A stretch of DNA of 64,000 nucleotides from Lachnospiraceae bacterium (GTDB lineage: Bacteria > Bacillota > Clostridia > Lachnospirales > Anaerotignaceae): contig CAJTKM010000002.1 of assembly GCA_910576545.1 (NCBI GenBank), positions 62,001 to 126,000 on the forward strand, given 5' to 3'. The notes below the pieces were generated by a model. The model was given only the letters and a program-made list of their open reading frames with translations, was not told the origin of the DNA and did not search any database. Numbering within the stretch: the stretch's first letter is position 1; each line of letters opens with the position of its first letter. The translations under genes and the position numbers were made by a program. Of the stretch, positions 1-8,713 are shown piece after piece.

Positions 1-723
1 CAGCGCGTCCATCATATTATCCGGCATTTTCTCCGAAGCATCCAGCGGAATATTTTCAAACGCCAGCCGTCCTGCGCGGTGGATGTGGTAAAGGTCGGTT
101 TTGGTATAGATATAATTCGTGTCGCGCCATGTTGTGACATTTTCGCCAGTTGCGTGGTAATCAAAATCCGCCTTGCAGTCGAACAGCCAGAACGGGACGT
201 AAACGCCTGTAATTTTTTCCAGCCGCTGCTCGTCCGTATAGTTTTTCGGCAGGAGTTTTTTCCCCTTGCAGAGCTGCAAAAAAGCCTTTTTGGCGTCCTC
301 CTTATCCGTTTCAAAGGGAAGGATTGCCGCCGGACGGTATTCGCCCGCAAGCTGTTTCGGCAGTACAGTGGGGTTGCCGCAAAAAACGCAGAATGTTGCG
401 GCAGTCACGTCATCGGTCAGGATTTCCGCCCCGCAGGAGGGGCAGGAATAAGCGCGCATGTGCGCAGTATCCGCCGTGGAATTGGCGAGGTTTTCGGTAA
501 AGTGAAATTGCAGGTCGGTTTCGTCCTCGGGTGCGTCGGCTCTGAGGCACACGTTGTAGCTGTCCGTTTTGGTTTCCGCGCCGCGCTGTTCCAGTTCCTG
601 CGCGTTGTATGTATTCCCGCAGTAATCGCAGGCCCAGCCCTGAGCCTTGCCGTCAAAGCGCAGGTAGGAGCCGCAGCCGGGGCAGATATAGGTCACAGTC
701 TGCTGTTCCGTATGTTCCGGCAT
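1..723 (-). CDS. Zinc-ribbon protein, 3' end outside window
   Basis: An open reading frame starts at ATG 723 and runs off the left edge after 241 codons without a stop. It has two zinc-ribbon modules: CPGCG followed by CDYCG near residues 14-37, and CPSCG followed by CVFCG near residues 83-107. After them comes a conserved-looking region containing GVYVPFWLFDC. This layout resembles the widespread TFIIB-type zinc-ribbon proteins of Firmicutes, whose function is not settled. A multi-hairpin repeat lies just upstream in the same orientation. The protein is certainly incomplete here, so its C-terminal part, often membrane-linked in such proteins, cannot be judged. Confidence 0.75.
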   Translation of the reverse strand, partial: MPEHTEQQTVTYICPGCGSYLRFDGKAQGWACDYCGNTYNAQELEQRGAETKTDSYNVCLRADAPEDETDLQFHFTENLANSTADTAHMRAYSCPSCGAEILTDDVTAATFCVFCGNPTVLPKQLAGEYRPAAILPFETDKEDAKKAFLQLCKGKKLLPKNYTDEQRLEKITGVYVPFWLFDCKADFDYHATGENVTTWRDTNYIYTKTDLYHIHRAGRLAFENIPLDASEKMPDNMMDAL

Positions 724-810
724 TTTTCTCACATCCTTCTGCAAAAAGTCCATAATAAAGAAACGGCTGAAAAAGATTTTCCAGCCTTGTTTGAACATAT
801 AAAAACTTAT

Positions 811-962
811 TCTGAGGGCTCTGCCCTCAAACTCCCGCAAGGGCTGCAAGCCTTTGACCCACTTGCCAGCCGTGTCTTACACGGCTGGATTTTTCTGGTA
901 CTACCGCGCATTTGCGCAGCGAAAAACGGGTCAGGGGTTTGGTGACGAAGTCCCCGGGACCT
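811..962. repeat. Multi-hairpin intergenic repeat, two opposed copies
   Basis: Positions 811-870 hold a reverse-oriented copy of the host repeat family (GAGGGCTCTGCCCTC hairpin, then CCCGCAAGGG...CCTTTGACCC). Positions 905-962 hold a degenerate forward copy with AAACGGGTCAGGGG. Between them is a separate hairpin with arms CCAGCCGTG/CACGGCTGG (about 866-888). The whole block separates the convergent end of cheB from the start of the zinc-ribbon gene. The reverse copy is co-oriented with, and just upstream of, the zinc-ribbon gene. Confidence 0.6.
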
Positions 963-970
963 TTCTTTTT

Positions 971-2023
971 TTATTTTACACCGTTCAAATAATTCACAAT
1001 AGCGGCAGGCATCCGTTCGCACGCCATTTCCGTCTGTGTTGCGCCAAGCTTCCTTGCCTCCATGGGCATACCATAAACAACGCAGGATTCTCTGGACTGC
1101 CCGATGGTATACATGCCCTTTTGCCGCATTTTCAGCATACCCTTTGCACCGTCCATACCCATGCCAGTCAGTATTACGCCCATGCCGTCAATGACGTTTT
1201 CCGCCATGGAACTGAACAGCACGTCAACGGAAGGCATATGCCCGCTGACCTTCTCCTCCTTTGTACACCGCACAATATGCCGCATACCGGAACGGGCAAC
1301 GCGCATCTGGAAATTTCCCGGCGCGATTAACACAAGCCCGCGTTCAATCAAATCGCCGTCCTTTGCCTCGCGTACCCGCATTTTGCAGAGCCGGTCAAGG
1401 CGTTCGGCATACATTTTTGTAAAACCTTCGGGCATATGCTGTGTTACAACAATGCCCGGTGTATTTTCCGGCAGTTCTTTCAGTACGCTCAGCGTAGCCT
1501 CCGTGCCGCCTGTTGATGCACCGATGGCAATGATAAACGAATTCATTTTCAAAGAACCGTTTGTCAGCCGGATAGGTCCATTCTGTACAGGCGCGGCAAC
1601 CATAGCCGGCGCGGTTGCGGGTACTCGCACCTTTGCTACGGACGCGATTCTTATTTTCAGCATCAGGTTTGCAATAAACGCCGTTACCTTCTGCTTATCC
1701 ATGTCCGGCTTTCGCACGAAATCCACCGCACCGGCAGAAAGCGCATCGAACACACTCAGATTCAGCGAAGAAACGAGTATAACCGGTACAGGATATTTCG
1801 GCATCAGCTGCTTTACGAATTCAAGCCCTGTCATTTTCGGCATTTCCACATCCAGCGTCACAACGTCCGGACGCAGATTTGGAATCTGTCTCATGGCGTC
1901 AAACGCATCTACTGCGGAGCCAACGATCTCCAATTCCGGGAACCTGGACAGATTATCTGTCAGAAGCTTCCGGAATAACATGCTGTCATCTACCACAAAA
2001 ACTCTTATCCTTTTTTGCTGCAT
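971..2023 (-). CDS. cheB: CheB, chemotaxis protein-glutamate methylesterase
   Basis: This is a 350-residue two-domain protein of normal family length. Residues 5-125 form a response-regulator receiver (VVDDSM acidic pair; phospho-acceptor Asp in VVTLDVEMPKMTG). Residues about 160-350 are the methylesterase domain, with the serine motif GASTGGTEA, histidine in TQHMPEGFT and aspartate in LTGMGMDGAKGM. It removes methyl groups from, or deamidates, glutamyl residues of chemoreceptors during adaptation. I chose ATG 2023 because GAGAGG lies 7 bases upstream; the TTG two codons earlier has no better site. It follows cheR by 29 bases on the same strand, so the two opposing adaptation enzymes are probably co-transcribed. 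Confidence 0.95.
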   Translation of the reverse strand: MQQKRIRVFVVDDSMLFRKLLTDNLSRFPELEIVGSAVDAFDAMRQIPNLRPDVVTLDVEMPKMTGLEFVKQLMPKYPVPVILVSSLNLSVFDALSAGAVDFVRKPDMDKQKVTAFIANLMLKIRIASVAKVRVPATAPAMVAAPVQNGPIRLTNGSLKMNSFIIAIGASTGGTEATLSVLKELPENTPGIVVTQHMPEGFTKMYAERLDRLCKMRVREAKDGDLIERGLVLIAPGNFQMRVARSGMRHIVRCTKEEKVSGHMPSVDVLFSSMAENVIDGMGVILTGMGMDGAKGMLKMRQKGMYTIGQSRESCVVYGMPMEARKLGATQTEMACERMPAAIVNYLNGVK

Positions 2024-2052
2024 AAGCAAACCTCTCTTTCAAAATCCGGAAT

Positions 2053-2886
2053 TTATTTCCGGCCGGCCGGCAAAGGCTTACGGTATGTCGCCGGCATAAT
2101 ATAATCATATTTTGTGGTACTCCGGTTTACGCTTTCAGAATGTCCGATGAGCAGGTAGCCTCCGGGCACAGTCGCGTTGTAAAAACGGTTTACCAACGCG
2201 TCTTTTGTATCCTGGTCAAAATAAATCATTACATTCCGGCAGAATATCACGTCAAATGGAATCTTGAACTGAATCGGTCCCATTAAGTTAAAAGTACGGA
2301 AAATAACATTTTTTTTCAGCTCATCTGAAACAACGACTTTGTCGGCATCGCCGCGCACAGGACGGAAAAAGCGTTTTTTCCAGCTATCCGGTACGTCCCG
2401 CAGGGATTTCACATCATATTCTCCCTTCATTGCGATGGAAAGCACATCGGTAGAAATATCCGTTGCCAGAATACGTGTATCCCATGCGGACGCCTGCTGT
2501 CCGAGAAAATCCTTGATAAACATGGAAATGGTATAGGGTTCCTCTCCGGAGGAGCAGCCCGCACTCCAAATGCTCAGGGATTTGTTCTTTTTCGTTGAAA
2601 CCAGATAGGGCAGGATTGTATCCTTAAAGAAATCGAAATGCTCCCTTTCCCGCAGAAAATACGTATAGTTTGTGGTCAGCTTGTTCAGCATGTTTTCAAT
2701 ATCGTTATGGTTTTTTGTCGTCGTAATATAGTCCACATACTGTGTAAAGCCGCTGAAGCCCTTGGAATTCAGGGTATTCTGCAGGCGGCTCTGTATCAGC
2801 TGTTTCTTTTTAGAAAGGTCGATACCGTAGTCATGCTGGACAAACGCTACGAGTTTGTTAAAATCCTTTTCACTAATTTCAATCAA
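2053..2886 (-). CDS. cheR: CheR, chemotaxis receptor methyltransferase
   Basis: This 277-residue protein matches CheR. It has an N-terminal helical domain (residues 1-75) and a SAM-dependent methyltransferase fold with SIWSAGCSSGEEPY as the SAM-binding motif and FDVIFCRNVMIYF as the conserved post-core motif. It methylates chemoreceptor glutamates using S-adenosylmethionine, opposing CheB. The start appears to be TTG at 2886: an AGGTGG ribosome binding site lies 7 bases upstream, in a context (AAGGTGGTGT) nearly identical to that before cheA. It is separated from cheW by about 520 bases, so it may have its own promoter. Confidence 0.95.
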   Translation of the reverse strand: MIEISEKDFNKLVAFVQHDYGIDLSKKKQLIQSRLQNTLNSKGFSGFTQYVDYITTTKNHNDIENMLNKLTTNYTYFLREREHFDFFKDTILPYLVSTKKNKSLSIWSAGCSSGEEPYTISMFIKDFLGQQASAWDTRILATDISTDVLSIAMKGEYDVKSLRDVPDSWKKRFFRPVRGDADKVVVSDELKKNVIFRTFNLMGPIQFKIPFDVIFCRNVMIYFDQDTKDALVNRFYNATVPGGYLLIGHSESVNRSTTKYDYIMPATYRKPLPAGRK

Positions 2887-3404
2887 AGTAACACCACCTT
2901 AAATATAAAAGCAGACGCTTTTCAAACGGAAAACCGGCGCCAAACTGGCTGCGTCCGGTGTCCGTTGGCTCATCATCTTATTTTGCCCGCTAAAGTTTGC
3001 AGGGCAGACGAAAGCCGGCTGTTCCGCGCATGCGCTCCCACAGCCGCCGCCGATATTCGCAAACCGGCGTAACCGCTTCGCGCAACGCCTTATTCGTTTT
3101 GCCTGCCCAATGCCCAATAGGAAAAATATATAAATATATTTTTCCTATTGGGCGCAGGTCAGGGCTTTCTTACATTATAATGCAAGCACCATTCTAAGGC
3201 AAGCGTCTGCCGAAAAAAATTGCGGGATAATCCTGAAACAGGGCGGGGAACATCGTTCCGCCGCCCATGTGTTTCTAAAAATCAAGTATTCTGTATGTAT
3301 TTTAGCATTTCGATACAAACGGATCCGTATTGATGCTGCAAGCGGATCCGCATTTAACGGCAAGCAGTGCAGCGGCAAAAGGGGGGAAGCTATACCCCGA
3401 AGGC
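2887..3404. other. 518-bp cheR-cheW spacer
   Basis: I see no credible gene here; reading frames on both strands are short and without ribosome binding sites. The spacer interrupts an otherwise tight chemotaxis cluster and contains the perfect palindrome described separately at 3112-3153. A promoter for cheR is expected near its left end but none stands out. Confidence 0.5.
3112..3153. repeat. 42-bp perfect palindrome
   Basis: Two 20-base arms beginning GCCCAATAGG are perfectly complementary around a 2-base centre (AA). The inner half is all A/T and the outer ends are GCCC/GGGC. It could work as a bidirectional terminator or be the remnant of a small inverted-repeat element. A partial repeat of the outer motif (GCCCAA) lies just to its left. 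Confidence 0.7.
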
Positions 3405-3884
3405 TTACGCCTGTGCCAGTTTCTCGCAGTCAATCAAAAGGAGCGTTTTCCCGTCTGCCATAGAAACCATGCCGTTGACAAGTTCCTGCCTGTTTGTCGG
3501 CGAAGGCGGCGCAATCTCGCTTTCGTCAATATCTGTTACCAGCGAAACTGTGTCCACATACACGCCCAGCATCATGGAATTGATATTCAGCACGATGACG
3601 CAGGAATGGTTTGTAGGCTCCGCAGGGGATTTGCCCATCTTGATACGGATGTCAATAATGGGAATAATCATGCCGCGCATGTTGATAATGCCCTTGATAT
3701 ACGACGGCAGCAGCGGGAGTATTGTAATATGCTGGTTTGTCAGAATTTCGGAGATATAGGAAGCCTTAATGCCGAAATCCAGTCCGTCAGAGATAAATGT
3801 CAGATACTTCTGGGAAATCTCATCGGAAACACCGGTGTTTTCCAGCTGTTCACTGGCTGCTGATACCATTTCTTCAGTAGACAT
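3405..3884 (-). CDS. cheW: CheW, chemotaxis coupling protein
   Basis: A 159-residue protein with a single CheW domain (about residues 24-155). Typical hallmarks are the ITILPLLPSYIKGIINMRG stretch, followed by IPIIDIR and a C-terminal DGKTLLLIDCEKL. CheW bridges chemoreceptors and the CheA kinase at the membrane-associated signalling array. ATG 3884 has AGGAGG 7-8 bases upstream. It begins 18 bases after the cheA stop and must share its transcript. Confidence 0.95.
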   Translation of the reverse strand: MSTEEMVSAASEQLENTGVSDEISQKYLTFISDGLDFGIKASYISEILTNQHITILPLLPSYIKGIINMRGMIIPIIDIRIKMGKSPAEPTNHSCVIVLNINSMMLGVYVDTVSLVTDIDESEIAPPSPTNRQELVNGMVSMADGKTLLLIDCEKLAQA

Positions 3885-3901
3885 ATGGTCGTCCTCCTTT
3901 T

Positions 3902-5989
3902 TTAGTATGTTTGTGCCATCTGGTAGAGGTTGGGAATATCAAGAATGATGCTGATGCTCCCGTTGCCCAGTATGGTACAGCCGGCGATACCGGCGTTTTT
4001 CATGTTAAAGCTGTTCAGATAAGCGGGCAAAGGTTTTACAACAACCTGCTGTTCGCCCGCCAGTTCGTCTACGAACAGGCAGTAGGATTCGTCTGCGGTT
4101 TCCACCCAGATAAGAATACCGTCCTCAATGTTTGTAACCTCTGTCGGGATGTTGTACATCTCATACAGCCGGAACACGGGATAAAATTCATCGCGGATGC
4201 GGATAACCTCGCCGTTGCTTGCGTCCTGTATGATTTGGTCAGCCGTTACCTTGAGGGACTGCCGGATATTCATAATGGGGATGGTGAAAATAGATTCCCC
4301 AACGGAAATTTCCATACCGTCTACGATTGCCATGGTAAGAGGGATTTTCAGCGTTGTTTTCATGCCCTTGCCGGGTTCGCTGGAAATGCTTACCACGCCG
4401 CCGACTTTTTCCACGTTCTTCTTTACTACGTCCATGCCTACGCCCCTGCCGGAGTATTCGGTAACTTCCGTATTGGTAGAGAAGCCGGGCATCATCAGCA
4501 GGTTCAGGATTTCCTGATGCGTGTATTCGCTTTCAGGCTTCGTCAGAAGGCCGTTGTCTGCGGCTTTCTGGAGCACTTTGTCTGTATTTACGCCCTGCCC
4601 GTCATCCTCAATGGCAATGATGATTTCACTGCCGGTATGCTGTGCGGAAAGGATGATCCTGCCCTGCGGGCGTTTCCCGGCGGCAATACGTTCTTCAACG
4701 GTTTCTTCAATACCGTGGTCCATAGAGTTGCGGACGATGTGCATAATCGGGTCGCCGATGCCGTCCAGTATGCTTTTGTCAACTTCGGTTTCTTCGCCGA
4801 TGATATCCAGCGTAACATCTTTGCCCAGCTTCTGGCACATATCGCGCACGATACGGTTCATTTTATTGAACACGCCCGCAATGGGGAGCATGCGGATGCT
4901 CATAGCGATATCCTGCAGTTCATCTGTCAGCTTGCGCAGCTGCCTTGCGGATTTTGTGAAATCGTCCAGCTTGATGCCCTGCAAATCGGGTGAAGATGTA
5001 ACCATTGCCTCAGAAATAACAATCTCGCCCATAATCGCCATCAATGCGTCCAGCTTGGAAAGGTTGACGCTGATAAGGCTCTGTTTCTGCTGTGCATGCG
5101 CGGGAGATGCCGCGGGTGCGGCAGAAGCGCCGCTGGATGGAGCGGGTTTGCCCTCGTTCTTTGCCGATGCCTTTGTTTCCTCATGTATTTCCGGTGCAGG
5201 CTGCGGCTCGTTTTCTATCAGCTCAAAATCGCTGATATTGCCCATTTCTCTTGTCAGCAGTACGGCTTTGCCCGCGTCCGCTTTTTCCTTGAAGGCAAGC
5301 AGGAAGCCCTCATGTGCGATAACCTCCGCCGTATCCGGATTGGTTTCAATATCCTCAGGGAAATATTTGAAAGCAAGCCCTTCCTCCTGGAGGGAGTTGG
5401 CAACCATAAATGCCCGCAGGTTTTCCATGCCGATGCCTTCCTCAAATTTCAGCTTCAGGTAATACGGGGAATCGTCCGGCGAAACAAAAGCGGCAGGCTC
5501 CGGCACTGCGGGAGCAGGTGCTTTTGCCGCGGGAGTTTCCTCCACAGCGTCCCCGTCGCCCAAAGCGGCTTTAATTTTGTTCAGATAGCTATTAATATTT
5601 TCCTTGTATTTGTCGATATTCTCTGTAAGGGGTTCGCTGTTTTCGATTTTTTCGATTTCAGAGCGCATAAAATCAATGATTTCAAACAAAAGGTTGAAAA
5701 TTTCGTGATGCAACTGTTCGTCGCACTTTTCATCGAAGGCTTCCACGCCTTTGTCCCTGATTACAAAGAACAGATCCTCCAGCCTGTGCGCGGCGGTCAT
5801 GAGGGAATCAAATTCCATCATGGCAGAAGAACCTTTGATTGTATGCATGATACGGAAAATCTCATTTACGTTATCTACGGTAAAGCGCTTGGATTTTTCC
5901 GCTTCCAGCAGGATCTCATCGAGTTGATCCATAAGGGAGTTTGTTTCAAACAGATATGTTTCAAGCATGCTGTCCATGTCGTTATCCAT
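3902..5989 (-). CDS. cheA: CheA, chemotaxis histidine kinase
   Basis: About 695 residues. In order: an Hpt domain with phospho-acceptor histidine in MHTIKGSSAMM (near residue 48), an Ala/Pro-rich linker, a P2-like segment, a second Ala-rich linker, the dimerization helices, an HATPase domain (HIVRNSMDHGIE; DDGQGV; GRGVGMDVV) and a C-terminal CheW-like regulatory domain. It autophosphorylates in response to receptor state and phosphorylates CheB and CheY. I place the start at the ATG opening MDNDMDSML, which has AAGGTGGTG upstream and gives the normal N-terminus; a TTG 57 bases earlier is unlikely. A sigma-D-like promoter lies just upstream. No cheY, cheC or cheD is in the window. Confidence 0.95.
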   Translation of the reverse strand: MDNDMDSMLETYLFETNSLMDQLDEILLEAEKSKRFTVDNVNEIFRIMHTIKGSSAMMEFDSLMTAAHRLEDLFFVIRDKGVEAFDEKCDEQLHHEIFNLLFEIIDFMRSEIEKIENSEPLTENIDKYKENINSYLNKIKAALGDGDAVEETPAAKAPAPAVPEPAAFVSPDDSPYYLKLKFEEGIGMENLRAFMVANSLQEEGLAFKYFPEDIETNPDTAEVIAHEGFLLAFKEKADAGKAVLLTREMGNISDFELIENEPQPAPEIHEETKASAKNEGKPAPSSGASAAPAASPAHAQQKQSLISVNLSKLDALMAIMGEIVISEAMVTSSPDLQGIKLDDFTKSARQLRKLTDELQDIAMSIRMLPIAGVFNKMNRIVRDMCQKLGKDVTLDIIGEETEVDKSILDGIGDPIMHIVRNSMDHGIEETVEERIAAGKRPQGRIILSAQHTGSEIIIAIEDDGQGVNTDKVLQKAADNGLLTKPESEYTHQEILNLLMMPGFSTNTEVTEYSGRGVGMDVVKKNVEKVGGVVSISSEPGKGMKTTLKIPLTMAIVDGMEISVGESIFTIPIMNIRQSLKVTADQIIQDASNGEVIRIRDEFYPVFRLYEMYNIPTEVTNIEDGILIWVETADESYCLFVDELAGEQQVVVKPLPAYLNSFNMKNAGIAGCTILGNGSISIILDIPNLYQMAQTY

Positions 5990-6036
5990 AGGTATACACC
6001 ACCTTATCTTTATAGTAATTACGCCTATCATGCTTA

Positions 6037-6063
6037 ATATCGACAAAAAAGAGAGATTATTTA
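6037..6063 (-). promoter_or_regulatory. Sigma-D (FliA-type) promoter for cheA
   Basis: On the minus strand TAAA is followed after 15 bases by GTCGATAT. This is one mismatch from the motility sigma-factor consensus TAAA-N15-GCCGATAT. Transcription would start near 6030, about 40 bases before the cheA start, so the chemotaxis cluster is probably expressed with the flagellar regulon. Confidence 0.65.
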
Positions 6064-6093
6064 TAGTTTATATCGTCGGAAGGTGAATTTTTC

Positions 6094-7494
6094 ATGTCAA
6101 ACATTCTAAAGGTAAGCGTCCCGACGGGGGGATTGGAAAATACAACCCGTACCAATCCTATCAACGTCAATGATGTGAACATATCCAATGTGGTGGACCC
6201 GTCCAAGGTCGTCAGGCCGGACGGGCAGCGGCCCAATCCGGACAAGAACCTGGGGACGAACTATGAATCCAATTTCCAGAGCTTTCTGGAGGCGCTCCGA
6301 AACCGGCCAGACCTTGTGGAGAGCTTTACGCAGATTTTTTTCCAGATGGGCTCCATGGTATCCTCCGGCATTGGGGAGGATTTTGCCGCGGAGATTGCAA
6401 AATTTCTGGAAATGACAAAAATGACGCCGGAGGATATGGTGCAGTTCCTGAAGGAACAGGGAGCGCAGAACAGCAAGTTTTCCTCCGATGTGTTTCAGAC
6501 GCTGCGGGATGCGCTGGACAGCACAAAATCCGTGGAACTGAAAACGGCGATACTGACATTTATGAAAACCTTCAACGATGCGTCCTCCAGCCGGAATACG
6601 CTGAACAACATCATTTCCGTTTTGAAATCCATGTCCCGCTATATGCCGCAGAGCTACCGGCAGGGGCTGATGGAGGCGGCGGAAAGCCTGAAGCAGGGCG
6701 GTGGGCAGGAAGCCATGGACGCAAACATTTCCGCGCTGAAGCGGGAGATTATACCGTTTCTTTCTACCTACACCCAGAGAACCCATGATATGGGGCGGGT
6801 GCGGGATTTTATCACGCTCCTGACACTGAATACCGCGCGGTATGAAAGCGGCACGATGGAAAAGCTGTTTGCGGATTTCCAGAAAATGGCCTCCTTTCAG
6901 GATTTCAAAAAAGTTTTTGGGGAGGACATGGGAAAAACCTTTGACCGTTTTCTGGAGGAGCTGACCGCTAATAAGAGCAACCAGTTTGCAGACAGCCTTG
7001 CGGCAAATATCCACAGGGCGCTGAGCGGTGAAGGCGGCTACGAAATGAAGGCGGCATTTCAGAATATCATGAGCGCGTTTCTGCTGAATGAAAGCGTTTA
7101 TATGCCCCTCCAGCATTTTATTCTTCCGGCGGAGCTGTTCGGAAACCTGATGTTCTCTGAAATGTGGGTTGACCCGGACAGCGGAAATGAGCAGGAAAAC
7201 GGCAGGGACGGGGAGAAATCCCGCAAGATGCTGGTTAAGTTTGACATCAAGGACGTTGGGTACTTTGATATGATTATCATTAATCAGGGAACTAAAATAG
7301 ATTTACAGCTGCATTACCCGGAAAAATTTCAGAATATGGAAAAAGATATCCGCAAAGGGATTGCCGAGCTGGTGGAGAAAAACGGCATGGTCTGCCAGAA
7401 GCTTTATCTGGTAAAGGGCGGGCCGTCTATCGCTATCTCAGATGTATTCCCGCAAATCTATGAAAGGAAAAATGCGATCAATGTCAAGATATGA
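6094..7494 (+). CDS. FliK-like flagellar protein, tentative
   Basis: A 466-residue soluble protein starting at ATG 6094 with GGAAGG upstream, divergent from cheA. It has no signal peptide. Residues 1-50 are low in secondary-structure signal; the middle is helical. The last about 90 residues (LVKFDIKDVGYFDMIII...) resemble the C-terminal domain of FliK hook-length proteins, which often have a divergent N-terminal part. This is inference from a weak resemblance and from the next gene, an FlhB C-terminal-like protein, which is FliK's partner in export switching. The end overlaps the next gene by 14 bases, so the two are translated together. Confidence 0.5.
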   Translation: MSNILKVSVPTGGLENTTRTNPINVNDVNISNVVDPSKVVRPDGQRPNPDKNLGTNYESNFQSFLEALRNRPDLVESFTQIFFQMGSMVSSGIGEDFAAEIAKFLEMTKMTPEDMVQFLKEQGAQNSKFSSDVFQTLRDALDSTKSVELKTAILTFMKTFNDASSSRNTLNNIISVLKSMSRYMPQSYRQGLMEAAESLKQGGGQEAMDANISALKREIIPFLSTYTQRTHDMGRVRDFITLLTLNTARYESGTMEKLFADFQKMASFQDFKKVFGEDMGKTFDRFLEELTANKSNQFADSLAANIHRALSGEGGYEMKAAFQNIMSAFLLNESVYMPLQHFILPAELFGNLMFSEMWVDPDSGNEQENGRDGEKSRKMLVKFDIKDVGYFDMIIINQGTKIDLQLHYPEKFQNMEKDIRKGIAELVEKNGMVCQKLYLVKGGPSIAISDVFPQIYERKNAINVKI

Positions 7495-7786
7495 GAACGA
7501 CAGGCTGAATCAAAAAGCGGTTGCGCTGAAATACGAAGGCGGGGATATTGCTCCGATTATTGTGGCAACGGGTATGGGCTATACGGCGGAGCGCATTGTG
7601 CAGTCCGCGCTGGAGCATGATATTCCGGTGTATGAGGATAACTCGCTTGCGACACTGCTCTCCCGTCTGGAGCTGGGGGAGGAAATCCCTCCGGAGCTGT
7701 ATAAGCTGGTGGTGGATATTTATGTGTATTTCCTCAAATTCTCGCTGAACAATAAAGCGGAAGATGAAGGCGGAATACAGGCATAA
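7481..7786 (+). CDS. FlhB C-terminal-like export switch protein
   Basis: A 101-residue cytoplasmic protein matching only the C-terminal domain of FlhB/EscU export-apparatus proteins (AVALKYEGGDIAPIIVATG, then AERI...DIPVYEDNSLATLLSRLELGEEIP). It lacks the membrane domain, and the self-cleavage motif NPTH is replaced by LNQK, so it cannot autocleave. Such stand-alone FlhB-like proteins are known in Clostridia and Bacilli and can partly replace the cleaved FlhB tail. It starts inside the end of the FliK-like gene. I chose ATG 7481 because it gives the conserved start MSRYENDRLNQKAV. Confidence 0.8.
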   Translation: MSRYENDRLNQKAVALKYEGGDIAPIIVATGMGYTAERIVQSALEHDIPVYEDNSLATLLSRLELGEEIPPELYKLVVDIYVYFLKFSLNNKAEDEGGIQA

Positions 7787-7919
7787 ATAAAACATTTCAA
7801 GGCGTGGGGGTTATCTGGCGTATATGTTTCCTGCGTGTTTTGCCATCTGGATCCAGTCAGACCGGCGGATACACAGCTGAACAGGGAAAGCCAAAAACAA
7901 ACCCTGATGTGTTTTTAAT

Positions 7920-7949
7920 TTGACTTTGTGCGGTATGAAATTGTATATT
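7920..7949 (+). promoter_or_regulatory. Sigma-A-like promoter before PilZ/SLH pair
   Basis: TTGACT, an 18-base spacer and TATATT lie in the 309-bp gap (7787-8095) before the PilZ-like gene. The rest of that gap holds a hairpin repeat and no gene. Confidence 0.4.
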
Positions 7950-7968
7950 TAATAATATCATTGCCCTT

Positions 7969-8056
7969 CGCAAGACGCAGTTTTGCGCAATGAAGTTTGG
8001 GGTCAAGCCCTTTTCAAAGGGCTTGCGGGGTGCGGGGCGGAGCCCTGCCTGCAAGC
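7969..8056 (+). repeat. Multi-hairpin intergenic repeat, forward
   Basis: This copy has the CGCAAGACGCAGTTTTGCG hairpin, then GGGGTCAAGCCC...GGGCTTGCGGGG, then a GGGGCGGAGCCCTGCC-type hairpin. It lies about 40 bases before the PilZ-like start codon, in the same orientation, downstream of a candidate promoter and therefore probably in the mRNA leader. Confidence 0.6.
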
Positions 8057-8095
8057 TCAGGGGGGCTTAAAATAAAAGAGAATAGGAGAGAGCTT

Positions 8096-8713
8096 ATGGA
8101 CGACAGATTTATGCTGATTGATGCATCTAATAAAATTATCTGCGAAGGTCAGGTAAAGGAGTTTTACCGCGGGGAGGCTGTGTTCAAGGTTGAAAACGGT
8201 CTGGACACCCTGCGCGATATGGAAAAAGGCCAATGGATGCGCTTTACGTTCCTTTCCGGCCGCAGGGGTGTTTTTGAGGGCGTGCTTGCTACGGTAAACG
8301 GCACGGAGCTGATTATCGAGGATATACACAGCCTGGCAAATATTGTCAAGGAAGACGTCAGGATTAACACAGATTTCCAGACAAAGCTGTACCAGAAGGG
8401 CGAAGATGGCCGGATTTACGCATGGAACGCCATTGTGGCAGACGTCAGTGCGGGCGGCGTGAAGGTTCTTTCCGAGGCCAAGGTCCCCCTGAATGAGGTG
8501 ATGGAAGTTGCCATTCCCTGCTATTCATGGTATATTGTAGTTGAAGTCATATTTATCAGAGAAATTATGAACCGTTCCGAAACAGAGCGGCATTATTCCT
8601 ATGGCGGCAAATTCCATAACATGGTCAGCACAGAGGAAAACCTTATCAGAAGCATGGTATTCCAGACGGCCGCCAGAAAAGCGGGAAAGATGGGAGGCAG
8701 GATCAAAAAATGA
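8096..8713 (+). CDS. PilZ-like protein, YcgR family
   Basis: A 205-residue protein starting at ATG 8096 with AGGAGAG upstream. An N-terminal beta-rich domain (residues about 5-95) is followed by a PilZ-like domain with the conserved DVSAGGVKV motif (DxSxxG). PilZ proteins bind cyclic di-GMP and, in the YcgR family, act as flagellar brakes. The RxxxR arginine pair usually needed for c-di-GMP binding is not evident (the sequence reads EDVRINTDF), so binding is uncertain. Its last codons overlap the SLH protein start by 4 bases (ATGA), which links flagellar regulation to a surface protein. Confidence 0.6.
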   Translation: MDDRFMLIDASNKIICEGQVKEFYRGEAVFKVENGLDTLRDMEKGQWMRFTFLSGRRGVFEGVLATVNGTELIIEDIHSLANIVKEDVRINTDFQTKLYQKGEDGRIYAWNAIVADVSAGGVKVLSEAKVPLNEVMEVAIPCYSWYIVVEVIFIREIMNRSETERHYSYGGKFHNMVSTEENLIRSMVFQTAARKAGKMGGRIKK

